A stretch of DNA of 64,000 nucleotides from Paenibacillus eucommiae (GCF_017874215.1 NZ_JAGGLB010000018.1:124001-188000), one strand, 5' to 3'. Numbered from the stretch's first letter, positions 8,121 through 17,534 are shown. Numbers and translations: made by a program. Notes: generated by a model from the letters alone, not told the origin.

Positions 8121-8954
8121 TTGAAAGGATACCTGATTGATCTGGATGGGACGCTTTACCGCGGCAATGAGCCTATCCCTCATGCTGCCGCATTTATTGC
8201 AAATTTACATAGGAACCAGCTTCCTTATCTATTAGTTACCAACAATTCTTCACGGACTTCGGAGCAAGTCTCTCTGCACCTTGCCGAGCTAGGTATCGAT
8301 GTCCCTCCCGGCTTTATTTACACATCTTCGCAAGCTGCTGCCCAATATTTGCTGGAGCATCCTGAGAATCCTGAACGTTCTGAATACGCTGAACGCAGAC
8401 GAGTGGCCGTCATCGGTGAAACTGGCCTTAAGACAGCCCTTGAAGCTGCCGGATTTGAGCTTACGGAAGATAACCCTGAGACACTCGTTCAGGGCATTGA
8501 CCGTGATTTCACCTACGCCAAGCTTACTGCAGCCGTTAACCACCTCAGAGCAGGTGCGCTATATGTGTTGACGAATCCCGACCACATGCTGCCCTCAGGC
8601 CCAGGCTTTATGCCGGGAGCAGGCTCGCTCGCCGCTGCGATAACGACTGCCTCCGGCGTCCAGCCTGTCATCATCGGGAAACCTTCCCCGATTATAATGA
8701 ACTATGCCATCCGCAAGCTCGGCCTGGCTGCTTCAGATGTCTGGGTAATCGGTGATAATGCCGATACGGACATCAAGGGCGGGGAGCTTGCAGGCTGCAA
8801 AACGGCGCTCGTGCTAACCGGTGTAGCAACCTCTGACAATGTCAAGGAGCAGCTTTCCCGGGCGGGAGTCCAACCGCATCTGATTTGCAAGGATTTGCAC
8901 GAATTTTCTTTGGAAGTATTCGGGAATAGCTATAGGCCGCCGTCTTCCCTTTAA
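8121..8954 (+). CDS. HAD-IIA family sugar phosphatase (NagD-like)
   Basis: A 277-residue HAD hydrolase starting at TTG 8121 behind AGGAGTG. Motif I DLDGTL (Asp7/Asp9) is the nucleophile, motif II is VTNNSS at about residue 40, Lys is in IIGKPSP at about 187, and motif III is VIGDNADTDI at about 211-220. The long cap between motifs II and III places it in subfamily IIA with NagD and p-nitrophenyl phosphatases. Such enzymes remove phosphate from small sugar phosphates or nucleotides. Its stop lies inside a terminator hairpin. Confidence 0.9.
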   Translation: MKGYLIDLDGTLYRGNEPIPHAAAFIANLHRNQLPYLLVTNNSSRTSEQVSLHLAELGIDVPPGFIYTSSQAAAQYLLEHPENPERSEYAERRRVAVIGETGLKTALEAAGFELTEDNPETLVQGIDRDFTYAKLTAAVNHLRAGALYVLTNPDHMLPSGPGFMPGAGSLAAAITTASGVQPVIIGKPSPIIMNYAIRKLGLAASDVWVIGDNADTDIKGGELAGCKTALVLTGVATSDNVKEQLSRAGVQPHLICKDLHEFSLEVFGNSYRPPSSL

Positions 8955-8973
8955 GGGAGCTGCGGCTTTCTTT
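8936..8973 (+). terminator. Terminator of the HAD phosphatase gene
   Basis: GCCGC...CTTCCCTTTAAGGGAG...GCGGC forms a hairpin followed by TTTCTTTT. The stop codon of the gene is in the loop. Confidence 0.7.
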
Positions 8974-9094
8974 TCCGCCTTTCTTGCGAAAAAATTTGCA
9001 GCGGCCCTTTTTTATATCATATAATGTTTGTTAGAAAAGCTTTTTATTCCCTTTACAATTACGATAAATATTATCTATAAAGAAAGGGGCGCTT

Positions 9095-9997
9095 ATGAAT
9101 ATCAATCAGTTGGAAACACTGCTGACTATTTCCAAAACGATGAGCTTCCGCAAAGCAGGAGAAATTCTTAATCTGACTCAGCCCGCTGTTTCTGCGCAAA
9201 TCAAAAGTCTAGAAGAAGAGTTTGGCAGTATTCTTATCGATCGCAATCAGCCTGTCACGCTTACGGACAGCGGCCGCATTTTTCTGGAGCATGCCGAGAA
9301 GATTTTAAGAACGGTAAATGATCTGAAGCAGCGGCTCGACGATTTGAACCATACGCCACAAGGTCACATTCATATCGGCACCACTACCTCTATCGCTATG
9401 CAAATATTGCCCAGGGTCCTCTCCTATTTCCAGGACCAGTTCCCCCTGATCAAAACAACCATTCATTCCATGACCTCATCCCAAATTATGCATAGTGTTG
9501 AGAATGGCCAAGTGGATATCGGGATCGCTTATTTATTCGAGAAAAACCCTGCACTCGAAACGTCTGTGCTTTATTACGATACGTTCGAGCTTATTGTGTC
9601 CTCACAGCATCCTCTCAGCCGCTTCTCGCACCTGTCAATGGAGAAGCTGCGCAACATCCCTTTCATTATGCTATCTCCGGAAACGGCTGGCAGACGCTTT
9701 GTTGACCAGGTGTTCAAAACCCTGAATATTATGCCGAACATTATTATGGAGCTTTCCAGCAGCGAAGAGGTTAAACGTATGGTGGAGCTCAATCTCGGCG
9801 TAGCTGTCATCTCCAAGCTTTCGGTGCTCAGTGAGCTCCGTCATGGATCGCTCAAGATGCTGAAGGTAAATGAACTGGATATTACTCACCCGGTAGGTGT
9901 AGTATATAAATCCGGGCGTTATTTAAATTCAGCGATGCAGCAATTTTTAAGCGACTTAAAAGGGATGCCGGAAACCCAGTTCCTGGGTTCGGAATAA
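9095..9997 (+). CDS. LysR-family transcriptional regulator
   Basis: A 300-residue LTTR. The N-terminal winged helix-turn-helix is at about residues 1-60 (MNINQLETLLTISKTMSFRK, LTQPAVSAQIKSLE), followed by the effector-binding domain from about 90. It starts behind AAGAAAGGGG. It lies 33 bases before a PHP phosphatase gene in the same direction. LysR regulators usually control divergent genes, but the neighbour upstream is not divergent, so no target is obvious. Confidence 0.92.
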   Translation: MNINQLETLLTISKTMSFRKAGEILNLTQPAVSAQIKSLEEEFGSILIDRNQPVTLTDSGRIFLEHAEKILRTVNDLKQRLDDLNHTPQGHIHIGTTTSIAMQILPRVLSYFQDQFPLIKTTIHSMTSSQIMHSVENGQVDIGIAYLFEKNPALETSVLYYDTFELIVSSQHPLSRFSHLSMEKLRNIPFIMLSPETAGRRFVDQVFKTLNIMPNIIMELSSSEEVKRMVELNLGVAVISKLSVLSELRHGSLKMLKVNELDITHPVGVVYKSGRYLNSAMQQFLSDLKGMPETQFLGSE

Positions 9998-10030
9998 CTT
10001 GGAATAATCAAACGTGTAAGGAGAAAACCA

Positions 10031-10837
10031 ATGAAATTTGATTTGCATACGCATCATGACCGCTGCGGTCATGCCAAAGGTAAAATAAGAGACTACATTG
10101 AAGCGGCTGTTGCTGCAGATTTTTCCGTGATCGGGATTTCCGATCATTCGCCTTTTTTTGGAAGTGTGGAGGACCAACCCATGCCTGGTATTGCTATGGC
10201 AAGAAGTGAATTTCCTAATTATATAGCTGAGGTGCTTCAGCTCAAGGCAGAGTTTGCCGGTAAAATTGATGTGCTGCTTGGCGTGGAATCCGATTATTTC
10301 CCTGAGTTTGCCGACATTTACCGTAAGCAATACAGCTTTTACGATTTTGATTATATTATCGGCTCTGTACATATCACAGGCGGAGTCAGCATCTTTAACC
10401 GCACCCGCTGGAAGGGGCTCAGCGATCAGCAGCAAATCGAGCATAAAGAGGAATATTACCGGCTGATTCAGGAATCGGCAAAATCGGGAATGTTTCAGAT
10501 TCTCGGCCATATTGATGCGATGAAGGGCTTTTACCCTGCTTTCACACATATTCCCACACCTAAGGTGGATGAAACACTGAAAGTAATCGGCGAAGAAGGC
10601 GTTGCTATCGAAATTAATACTTCAGGCAAGACTAAAGACGTTGGCGGCTGGTATCCTTCCGATGATATCCTGGAAAGAGCTTTACACTACGGCGTTGAGG
10701 TAACCTTCGGGTCAGATTCACACATTCCTGAGCGGATTGGCGACGATTGGGACCTTGTCAGCAATCGGCTGAAGGAAATTGGTTTTACGCAATGGGTTTA
10801 TTACAAAAACAAGCAGAGACAAGTTGTAGCGTTGTAA
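10031..10837 (+). CDS. hisJ: PHP-family histidinol-phosphatase
   Basis: A 268-residue PHP-domain phosphoesterase. Metal-binding motifs are DLHTHHDRCGHA at residues 4-15, SDHSPF at about 41-46, GVESDY at about 84-89, IIGSVHI at about 115-121, GHIDAM at about 160-165 and FGSDSHIPE near the C-terminus. This is the HisJ/HisK type, which hydrolyses histidinol phosphate to histidinol. It is not in a his operon but follows a LysR gene. A GTAAGGAG site precedes the ATG. Confidence 0.85.
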   Translation: MKFDLHTHHDRCGHAKGKIRDYIEAAVAADFSVIGISDHSPFFGSVEDQPMPGIAMARSEFPNYIAEVLQLKAEFAGKIDVLLGVESDYFPEFADIYRKQYSFYDFDYIIGSVHITGGVSIFNRTRWKGLSDQQQIEHKEEYYRLIQESAKSGMFQILGHIDAMKGFYPAFTHIPTPKVDETLKVIGEEGVAIEINTSGKTKDVGGWYPSDDILERALHYGVEVTFGSDSHIPERIGDDWDLVSNRLKEIGFTQWVYYKNKQRQVVAL

Positions 10838-10881
10838 TTATTCGGTAGTTACGTGTTCTGCTTGCTCCTACTACAATTTAT

Positions 10882-10929
10882 GAGCGTGGCTTTTCCGATA
10901 GTTATGGAAAGCACGCTCTTGTTTATTTT
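10882..10929 (+). terminator. Terminator after the PHP phosphatase gene
   Basis: GAGCGTG.CTTTTCC pairs with GGAAAG.CACGCTC, followed by TTGTTTATTTT. Confidence 0.75.
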
Positions 10930-11029
10930 AGCCAACGGGAGCCTCGTTTATATTCAGTTTACAAACATCCTTTATAGTTTCCATAGGACAAATAAGAAAG
11001 TAATAAAGAGAAAGGGGAGATCGCTAAGT

Positions 11030-12757
11030 ATGATTAAGCTGTTCCGGTATTTAAAGCCCTACCGTGTTTCTGTGGCTTTTGTTCTGGTTTTGGTGTTTTT
11101 ACAGTCTCTTTCAGAGCTCTATCTCCCAACCTTGATGGCGGATATTGTGGATTTCGGCATCATCAAAGGAGATACGCCCTTCATTTGGAAGATCGGCGGC
11201 TTTATGCTGCTTGTTACAGCCGGAGGCACCATTGTATCCATTATCGCCAGCTACCTGTCCTCCAGGGTATCCACTGGCTTTGGCAAGCTTGTGCGCAGCA
11301 AAATTTTTTCCCATGTGGAAAATTTCTCACTGCAAGAATTCGATAAAGTGGGTACAGCTTCACTTATTACCCGGACAACCAATGATGTCACCCAGGTTCA
11401 ACAAGTATTGATCATGATCATGCGTATGATGATTATGGCGCCGATGCTTTGCATTGGCGGTATCATCATGGCCGTATCAAAGGACGCCAAGCTGTCACTC
11501 GTTATTGTAGCCGTCATTCCGATCCTCGCCGGGACGATTTTTGCCATTGCCCGGAAGGGAATTCCGCTCTTTAAAGTGATGCAGAGCAAAATTGACAAAT
11601 TAAATCTGGTGCTGCGCGAAGGTCTGATTGGTATTCGGGTCATTCGCTCCTTTAATCGGATCAGTCATGAGAAGCAGCGTTTTAATGAAGCTAATCTGGA
11701 TGTAACGAACACGGCCATCAAGGTTAATCAAATTATGGCTGCCTTAATGCCGGTAATGATGCTGATTCTAAATCTGTCTACTATTGCCATCATCTGGTTT
11801 GGAGGCATTCGGATCAGTGAGGGTAATATGCAGGTGGGCGATTTAATGGCGTTTATCCAGTACGCGATGCAAATTATGTTCTCTCTCATTATGGTTTCCA
11901 TGATGTTCGTGATGATTCCCCGCGCTTCGGCATCAGCGGTCCGGATCAACGAAGTTCTGAATATGGCACCTGAAATCAAGGATCCAGCAAGAGCCAAGCT
12001 CGCTGGCACTAAGAAAGGCCTGGTTGAGTTTGATCAAGTCACATTTAGTTATCCAGGCGCTGAGAAGCCCGCACTCTCCAATATCTCCTTCCAAGCCAGA
12101 CCAGGAGAGATTACAGCTATTATTGGAGGTACTGGATCAGGTAAATCTACACTAATCAGTCTGATTCCCCGCTTCTATGACGTGGACAGCGGCAGCATTC
12201 GGATTGATGACATTGATGTACGTGAGATGTCCCAGCAAAGCCTTAGGGCTTCCATGGGGTTTGTACCTCAGAAGGCCGTCCTCTTTACGGGCACCATAAC
12301 GGATAATATCCGCTATGGGAAGGAAGATGCCACCGACGAAGAGGTGAAGCACGCCGCGGCAGTCGCTCAGGCAGGTGAATTCATCTCCAGCATGAAGGAT
12401 GGTTACGATTCCCTCATTTCCCAGGGAGGCTCGAACGTTTCAGGCGGCCAGAAGCAGCGACTATCCATCGCTCGTGCGTTGGTCAGAAGACCTGAAATTT
12501 ATATTTTTGACGACAGCTTCTCGGCTCTCGATTTCAAAACAGATGCCAAGCTGCGCGCCGCGCTTAAGCAGGAAACTACCTCCTCCACTGTACTTATTGT
12601 GGCGCAGAGAGTTAGTACGGTTATCGATGCAGACCAGATTATCGTACTTGACGAAGGTCAAATTGCCGGAATTGGCAATCACCGCGAGCTTATGGATACC
12701 TGTATGGTATACAGGGAAATTGTATCCTCACAGCTTTCAGAGGAGGAAATCGCATGA
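11030..12757 (+). CDS. ABC exporter half-transporter with a degenerate catalytic site
   Basis: A 575-residue type IV exporter subunit: six membrane spans in about residues 1-310, then a nucleotide-binding domain. Walker A GGTGSGKST is near 366, the signature VSGGQKQ near 470, and Walker B IFDDSFSALD near 495. The catalytic Glu after Walker B is Asp here. The upstream frame continues to 10853, but AAAGGGGAG before ATG 11030 and the family length mark the true start. The next gene overlaps by 4 bases (ATGA) and encodes the partner. Heterodimers such as BmrCD and TM287/288 have one degenerate site of this kind. The substrate, often drugs or lipids, is unknown. Confidence 0.93.
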   Translation: MIKLFRYLKPYRVSVAFVLVLVFLQSLSELYLPTLMADIVDFGIIKGDTPFIWKIGGFMLLVTAGGTIVSIIASYLSSRVSTGFGKLVRSKIFSHVENFSLQEFDKVGTASLITRTTNDVTQVQQVLIMIMRMMIMAPMLCIGGIIMAVSKDAKLSLVIVAVIPILAGTIFAIARKGIPLFKVMQSKIDKLNLVLREGLIGIRVIRSFNRISHEKQRFNEANLDVTNTAIKVNQIMAALMPVMMLILNLSTIAIIWFGGIRISEGNMQVGDLMAFIQYAMQIMFSLIMVSMMFVMIPRASASAVRINEVLNMAPEIKDPARAKLAGTKKGLVEFDQVTFSYPGAEKPALSNISFQARPGEITAIIGGTGSGKSTLISLIPRFYDVDSGSIRIDDIDVREMSQQSLRASMGFVPQKAVLFTGTITDNIRYGKEDATDEEVKHAAAVAQAGEFISSMKDGYDSLISQGGSNVSGGQKQRLSIARALVRRPEIYIFDDSFSALDFKTDAKLRAALKQETTSSTVLIVAQRVSTVIDADQIIVLDEGQIAGIGNHRELMDTCMVYREIVSSQLSEEEIA

Positions 12758-14697
12758 GTGAAGAGCACAAAGCTCCGCAAACAGGGGCAGATACCCCAAG
12801 ACCTGGAGGTGGACCGGGGGGTGGACCAGGACCCGGATTCGGCGGAATGGGTAAAGGGCCAGGGCCGGGCATGATGGGCATGCCTGTGCAGAAGGCCAAA
12901 AACTTCAAAGGCTCCTTCAGGAGGCTTATCGGTTATTTGTATCCTCATCGCGTAAAGCTGCTCGCCGTGCTGTTAACGGCTATCCTTAGTACAGTTTTCA
13001 GCATCGTCAGCCCCAAGCTGATGGGTAATGCGACCACCAAGATTTTTGAAGGTGTTATGCAGAAAATGAATGGTGTCACAGATGCTTTCGACTTCTCATA
13101 TATCATCCAGCTTATTCTGATTCTGATTGGCCTTTATGTGATAAGCGCCGTATTCGGCTACATTCAGCAGTATATTATGGCTGGAGTCGCCCAGAAAACG
13201 GTATACGATCTCCGCAAAGCAGTGGAAGATAAGCTTTCGCGTCTACCGCTTACCTTCTTTGATAAGCGTACACATGGCGAAATCCTTAGCCGGGCCGTAA
13301 ATGACGTTGATAATATCAGCAACACCCTGCAGCAGAGTCTCACACAGCTGATTACTTCCATAGTTACTATCCTTGGGGTTATTGTCATGATGCTGACAAT
13401 CAGCCCGCTTATGACAGTGATTCTCCTTTTAACGCTGCCTCTAAGCTTTCTTGTCATTAAGGCGATTGCTTCCCGTTCGCAGAAATATTTTATAGGACAG
13501 CAAAAGGAGCTAGGAGAGCTTAACGGTCATGTGGAGCAAATGTATACAGGCCATAAGATCGTCAAAGCTTTTGGACATGAGGACAAGTCGATTGCGGAAT
13601 TTGATCAAATTAACGAAAAGCTGTATCACTCGGGCTGGAAAGCCCAGTTTATTTCCGGTATCATGATGCCTCTGATGACTTTTATTAATAACATCGGCTA
13701 TGTGCTGATCTGCGTAGTTGGCGGCATATTGGTCACTAGAAATGCGATCCAAATCGGAGATATTCAAGCTTTCATTCAATATGCGCGGCAGTTTTCCATG
13801 CCGATCGCCCAAACAGCCAATATTGCCAATATTATTCAGTCAACCATAGCCTCAGCCGAAAGAATCTTCGAGCTCCTTGATGAGGAGGAAGAAGTTCCGG
13901 AAGCTGTTCATGAGAAGGTTATTCCTGCTCCCAAAGGCAATGTTCGGTTCCAGAATGTGAAGTTCGGTTATAAAAAAGATGCCCCATTAATCGAAAATAT
14001 GAATATTGATGTCAAACAAGGCCAGACGATCGCGATTGTTGGACCGACCGGAGCCGGCAAAACGACACTCATCAACCTGCTGATGCGATTCTACGAAATC
14101 GATGAGGGGACAATAACGATAGACGGCATTGATATAACAGACATGAAGCGCGGCAAGCTGCGCAGCATGTTCGGCATGGTACTTCAGGATACCTGGTTAT
14201 TCAATGGAACGATCCGGGATAATATCGCTTACGGACGCGAAGGTGCTACGGAGGAAGAAATCGTTCAGGCCGCCCAAGCTGCTCATGCTGATCACTTTAT
14301 CAGAACGCTCCCTGATGGCTATGATACGATCCTCAATGAGGAAGCTTCCAACATCTCGCAAGGTCAGAAGCAGCTCTTGACGATTGCCCGTGCACTGTTG
14401 GCCGATCCTGCCATTATGATACTGGATGAAGCGACAAGCAGTGTGGACACCAGAACCGAAGTGTATATCCAAAAAGCCATGCATCATTTAATGCAAGGAC
14501 GAACCAGCTTCGTAATTGCCCACCGGCTTTCCACGATCCGCGACGCAGACCTGATTCTCGTTATGAATAAAGGCAGCGTGATCGAAAAAGGCAGCCATGA
14601 GGAGCTGCTAGCCAATGAGGGCTTCTACGCAGATCTCTATAACAGCCAGTTTACTGGAGGAGGAACCGTTCCTCTAACGACTGCTTATACAACTTAA
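12754..14697 (+). CDS. ABC exporter half-transporter, partner subunit with Gly/Pro-rich N-terminus
   Basis: A 647-residue partner of the preceding subunit. Residues about 10-45 form a Gly/Pro/Met-rich tail (PGGGPGGGPGPGFGG) before the membrane domain (about 55-360). The nucleotide-binding domain has Walker A GPTGAGKTT near 430, signature ISQGQKQ near 533, and Walker B MILDEATSSVD near 558 with the catalytic Glu present. The signature has Q in place of the first Gly. It would pair with the Asp-bearing Walker B of the first subunit, so both defects fall on the same composite ATP site. A family A repeat begins 4 bases after the stop. Confidence 0.93.
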   Translation: MSEEHKAPQTGADTPRPGGGPGGGPGPGFGGMGKGPGPGMMGMPVQKAKNFKGSFRRLIGYLYPHRVKLLAVLLTAILSTVFSIVSPKLMGNATTKIFEGVMQKMNGVTDAFDFSYIIQLILILIGLYVISAVFGYIQQYIMAGVAQKTVYDLRKAVEDKLSRLPLTFFDKRTHGEILSRAVNDVDNISNTLQQSLTQLITSIVTILGVIVMMLTISPLMTVILLLTLPLSFLVIKAIASRSQKYFIGQQKELGELNGHVEQMYTGHKIVKAFGHEDKSIAEFDQINEKLYHSGWKAQFISGIMMPLMTFINNIGYVLICVVGGILVTRNAIQIGDIQAFIQYARQFSMPIAQTANIANIIQSTIASAERIFELLDEEEEVPEAVHEKVIPAPKGNVRFQNVKFGYKKDAPLIENMNIDVKQGQTIAIVGPTGAGKTTLINLLMRFYEIDEGTITIDGIDITDMKRGKLRSMFGMVLQDTWLFNGTIRDNIAYGREGATEEEIVQAAQAAHADHFIRTLPDGYDTILNEEASNISQGQKQLLTIARALLADPAIMILDEATSSVDTRTEVYIQKAMHHLMQGRTSFVIAHRLSTIRDADLILVMNKGSVIEKGSHEELLANEGFYADLYNSQFTGGGTVPLTTAYTT

Positions 14698-14700
14698 TTG

Positions 14701-14943
14701 AGAAAAATGCCTTGTTGCTTCCTTTGAGGTGCATGTTAGTGACTGGGGTGCATTGCAGAGGGAAGGGCTGTGGGTTCCAACCGCTGTTAAAGATTTGTTC
14801 CTCTGATTAGAATGGATGTGAGGGTTGGAACAAATCTTTAAAGGCGGACGCTATCGCTTTTCCACCCACAGCCCTTCCCTCTCTCAGCTACAAAGTGCCG
14901 AACAGCCTCGCTCAAACGGACAGCCAACAAGGCACGCTCTTCT
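14701..14943. repeat. Family A long hairpin repeat, copy 2
   Basis: This has the same nested inverted repeat as at 461-704. Outer arms are TGCCTTGTTG and CCAACAAGGCA, middle arms GAGGGAAGGGCTGTGGG and CCCACAGCCCTTCCCTC, inner arms TTAAAGATTTGTTCC and GGAACAAATCTTTAA. It starts only 4 bases after the ABC exporter stop codon. Confidence 0.85.
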
Positions 14944-15055
14944 TGATGGGAAATATTTTTATCCTGCAATGGTGCATGCTTTGGGAGGACGCTAGTGCTG
15001 GCGCAGAGGATGAGCTGCGGATGGAACACGGATTGGCTCTAGGATGAAGCAGTGC

Positions 15056-15246
15056 TTTTTAGCGATGTTTTTCATCGCTAAAAGCACTGTGTCATCTCCA
15101 CAACCTTACTTTAACGATGAAAAACATCGTTAAAATCCTTTTTTTCCACCCAGAGCGGCCATTTGTTCTCTTTTAGCGATGAAAAACATCATTAAAGTGG
15201 GTGTGGACCTGGAAACTCTTACTTTAACGATCAAAAACATCGTTAA
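15056..15246. repeat. Family B four-hairpin array, locus II (intact)
   Basis: Hairpins lie at about 15056-15083 (TAGCGATGTTTTTCATCGCTA), 15109-15132, 15173-15196 and 15221-15246, in the same order as at loci I and V. The first hairpin is uninterrupted and shows the empty site for the element inserted at 794-961. Confidence 0.85.
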
Positions 15247-15404
15247 GTCACACGGGGGACGGGCGATGGGCGATGGGTTGGGTTGGATTGGGATGGGAAG
15301 CAATGCAAACCACTTTCATCTGCATCAGGCGACACAATCCAATTATCCACAGGCGATAAGCAACAACTTATTTGAACAGAGCCATCTGATTAGTTTAAAA
15401 ACCA

Positions 15405-15447
15405 GGCGACGAAAGCTGTTAAAAGCTTCCGTCGCCTCGTTTTTTTG
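15405..15447 (+). terminator. Strong terminator hairpin in a gene-free region
   Basis: GGCGACGGAAGCTT-like arms (GGCGACGAAAGCT / AGCTTCCGTCGCC) are followed by a run of seven T. No recognised gene lies directly before it, so it may end a transcript crossing the repeat block, or a non-coding RNA. Confidence 0.7.
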
Positions 15448-15600
15448 ATGAAGTTACTGGAAAGTATACGTTTTAGAAGGAACCTGTAGTGGTAGAGTGA
15501 ATATGTGTAATGGATACAGTTAGATTATGCAGCGGTAAAGCAATAATGTATAATGTGTTCTTGTTTTAACAGCGTTTGGAACTCACAGCCCAACCTTCAG

Positions 15601-15916
15601 CCCCAATGTTGTCAGGATAACGAGGGCAGCGGACGCGAATGGGAAGCCAGTGACTGTAACGGACACCAGCGCTCCTTAGCGCCCCCCAAAAGCCCAGCTG
15701 GAATTCTAACGGACATTAGCGCCTCTTACAGCCCTAACGGAGCGTATTTTCCCCTTGTTGAGCGGGCTAAGAGTCGCTCATGTCCGTTAGATGGACGACG
15801 GATGAAAAAAACGCGTCTAAGGTGCAAAATTGTCCGTTAGAAATCCGTCCGCTCTCCGCGTGCCGTTGCTCGGGTTGCTCGGCGTATCGCCTGAGAAGTT
15901 GCTTAACCTGACAACA
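15601..15916. repeat. Family D element: CCCAATGTTGTCAGG inverted ends around TAACGGACA repeats
   Basis: The left end CCCCAATGTTGTCAGGATAA (15601-15620) is matched in inverted form by TTAACCTGACAACA (15903-15916). In between, CTAACGGACA / TGTCCGTTAG recurs several times in both orientations with AGCGC nearby. A segment at about 15925-15985 is the inverted form of the start of family A. The open frame across this stretch reflects the repeats, so I call no gene. It fills the gap before lysE. Confidence 0.75.
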
Positions 15917-16086
15917 ATAACCTTCAGCCCTTCCCTCTGCAATGCGCCCCAGTCACCCACATGCACCTCATAGGACGCCACAATTGCTTTTTATAACAGC
16001 CTATCATTTCAAACCGCCTAGCATTCTATTCATCTCTCCCCCAGAATAATATAACTTGTACGAGTCTCATCTGGAGGTGGCTGATT

Positions 16087-16713
16087 GTGAATGTTTTTAT
16101 TACCTATATGATTCTGGGATTATCGTTATCCGCACCTATCGGACCTGTGAATGCTGCACAATTGGACAAGGGGGTTAAGCTCGGATTTCTCCATGCTTGG
16201 CTTGTAGGATTAGGGGCAATGGTTGCGGATGCCATATATATGCTGCTTATTTATTTTGGGCTCGCCCACTTTCTGGATACTCCATTTTTGAAAACATTTC
16301 TGTGGTTATTCGGCTGCTTCGTTCTTCTGTATACAGGCATTGAAAGCTTGCTGAATATCAGAAGCAGTTATGCCTCGAAGGCATCTTCGGACGGATCTGC
16401 TTCTAAATCATTTATGTCAGGCTTTTTGCTGGCGTTGACGAATCCGCTTAATATTTTATTTTGGCTAGGCATCTATGGGTCCGTTCTAGCTAAAACAGTG
16501 GAATCTCACGGCATGCAGCAAGTATTTATTTACAGCTTGGGCATTTTTATCGGCATCTTGCTGTGGGATCTCATTATGGCCGCTATTGCGAGTACGTTAT
16601 TTAAGTTTGGCAGTAAGCGGATTATCCAGTCCATCTCCGGGCTTGCCAGCCTATCTCTGATCGGTTTTGGACTTTATTTTGGCTATCAGGCTTTTAAAGC
16701 GGTTTTTGGTTAA
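16087..16713 (+). CDS. LysE-family amino acid exporter
   Basis: A 208-residue integral membrane protein of the LysE/RhtB translocator family, with about six predicted spans. The N-terminal signature LSLSAPIGPVNAAQ (about residues 12-25) is typical, and NPLNILFWLGIYG occurs at about 117-129. It starts at GTG 16087 behind GGAGGTGG. LysE exports basic amino acids; RhtB types export threonine, homoserine or others. The next gene begins 66 bases downstream in the same direction and may be cotranscribed. Confidence 0.9.
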   Translation: MNVFITYMILGLSLSAPIGPVNAAQLDKGVKLGFLHAWLVGLGAMVADAIYMLLIYFGLAHFLDTPFLKTFLWLFGCFVLLYTGIESLLNIRSSYASKASSDGSASKSFMSGFLLALTNPLNILFWLGIYGSVLAKTVESHGMQQVFIYSLGIFIGILLWDLIMAAIASTLFKFGSKRIIQSISGLASLSLIGFGLYFGYQAFKAVFG

Positions 16714-16779
16714 AAAAGCAGGACATTCACCTAGTGCCCCTCCCCATCATACACATACATGATGAAAGGGGTTATTACA

Positions 16780-17526
16780 ATGTCCGAACTGTATGCCAAA
16801 AGCTGGCTGGATCAGCACGAAGCGGAATTATCCGCTTGGCAGATGGAGGCTTTCAAGGATTTCAAGGCGATGATTAACGATGAGGGCAATATGTACCCAT
16901 GCATTCCTGGAAGACACGGTTTTCTATCCGACAACCTGCGATTCGGTTTTGTAGGTGACCCTGAAGCACTGACAACTCCGTTAGAGCTCGCAGCATTGTT
17001 GAAACAATATGGACAGTGCTCCAGAGAAACAGGCAAGTATGCTTCCCTGGTTGTGTTTTCACAAGCACCTCCTGCTCTAGCGGGTCCATACACTGTTCAG
17101 GACTATGAGCAAATATTCTGGACTTTGTTAAACCGGATTAGTCAGCATGACGAGAAAGAATGGCCACAGCATATTTCAACTGATCCTGCTCATGCTTCCT
17201 GGGAGTTTTGCTTCGATGGGCATCCGTATTTCACTTTTTGTGCAACCCCTGCCCATACAGCACGCAAAAGCAGACACTTCTCTACCTTTCTGTTAGCCTT
17301 TCAGCCGCGCTGGGTGTTTGAGGAGATTAATGATTCTACGGTTTTTGGCCGAAAAATGAAGCAGGCGATCCGCAGCCGGTTAGTGGAGTATGATGGAATC
17401 CCTGCTCACCCTTCCTTAAACTGGTACGGTCAGAAAGATAACTTAGAGTGGAAGCAGTATTTTTTGCGCGATGATCAGGAGGCTCCATCCAGGTGCCCTT
17501 TTTCGAGGATTCACTCACTGAAATAA
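16780..17526 (+). CDS. YqcI/YcgG family protein (possible heme-dependent N-hydroxylase)
   Basis: A 248-residue protein with the YqcI/YcgG layout: YPCIPGRHGF at about residues 27-36, WEFCFDGHPYFTFCATPAH in the middle, and F.PRWVFE at about 178-184. Characterised relatives such as GntA of guanitoxin synthesis are heme enzymes that hydroxylate a guanidine nitrogen of an arginine-like substrate. I start at ATG 16780 behind AAAGGGG rather than at upstream ATGs. It lies just after a LysE exporter, which might export its product. That functional link is inference. Confidence 0.8.
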   Translation: MSELYAKSWLDQHEAELSAWQMEAFKDFKAMINDEGNMYPCIPGRHGFLSDNLRFGFVGDPEALTTPLELAALLKQYGQCSRETGKYASLVVFSQAPPALAGPYTVQDYEQIFWTLLNRISQHDEKEWPQHISTDPAHASWEFCFDGHPYFTFCATPAHTARKSRHFSTFLLAFQPRWVFEEINDSTVFGRKMKQAIRSRLVEYDGIPAHPSLNWYGQKDNLEWKQYFLRDDQEAPSRCPFSRIHSLK

Positions 17527-17534
17527 ATTCACTT

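Noticed and set aside
15056..15246. Possible CRISPR or multiple terminators at the hairpin arrays
   Set aside because: Linkers are conserved between loci, unlike spacers, and the hairpins lack a T tract and often lack an upstream gene.
15179..15448. 89-codon open frame before a terminator hairpin
   Set aside because: It spans family B hairpins, is not conserved at loci I and V, and resembles no protein, although the terminator kept it under consideration.
15553..15840. 95-codon open frame
   Set aside because: It lies in the TAACGGACA repeats and has no protein-like features.
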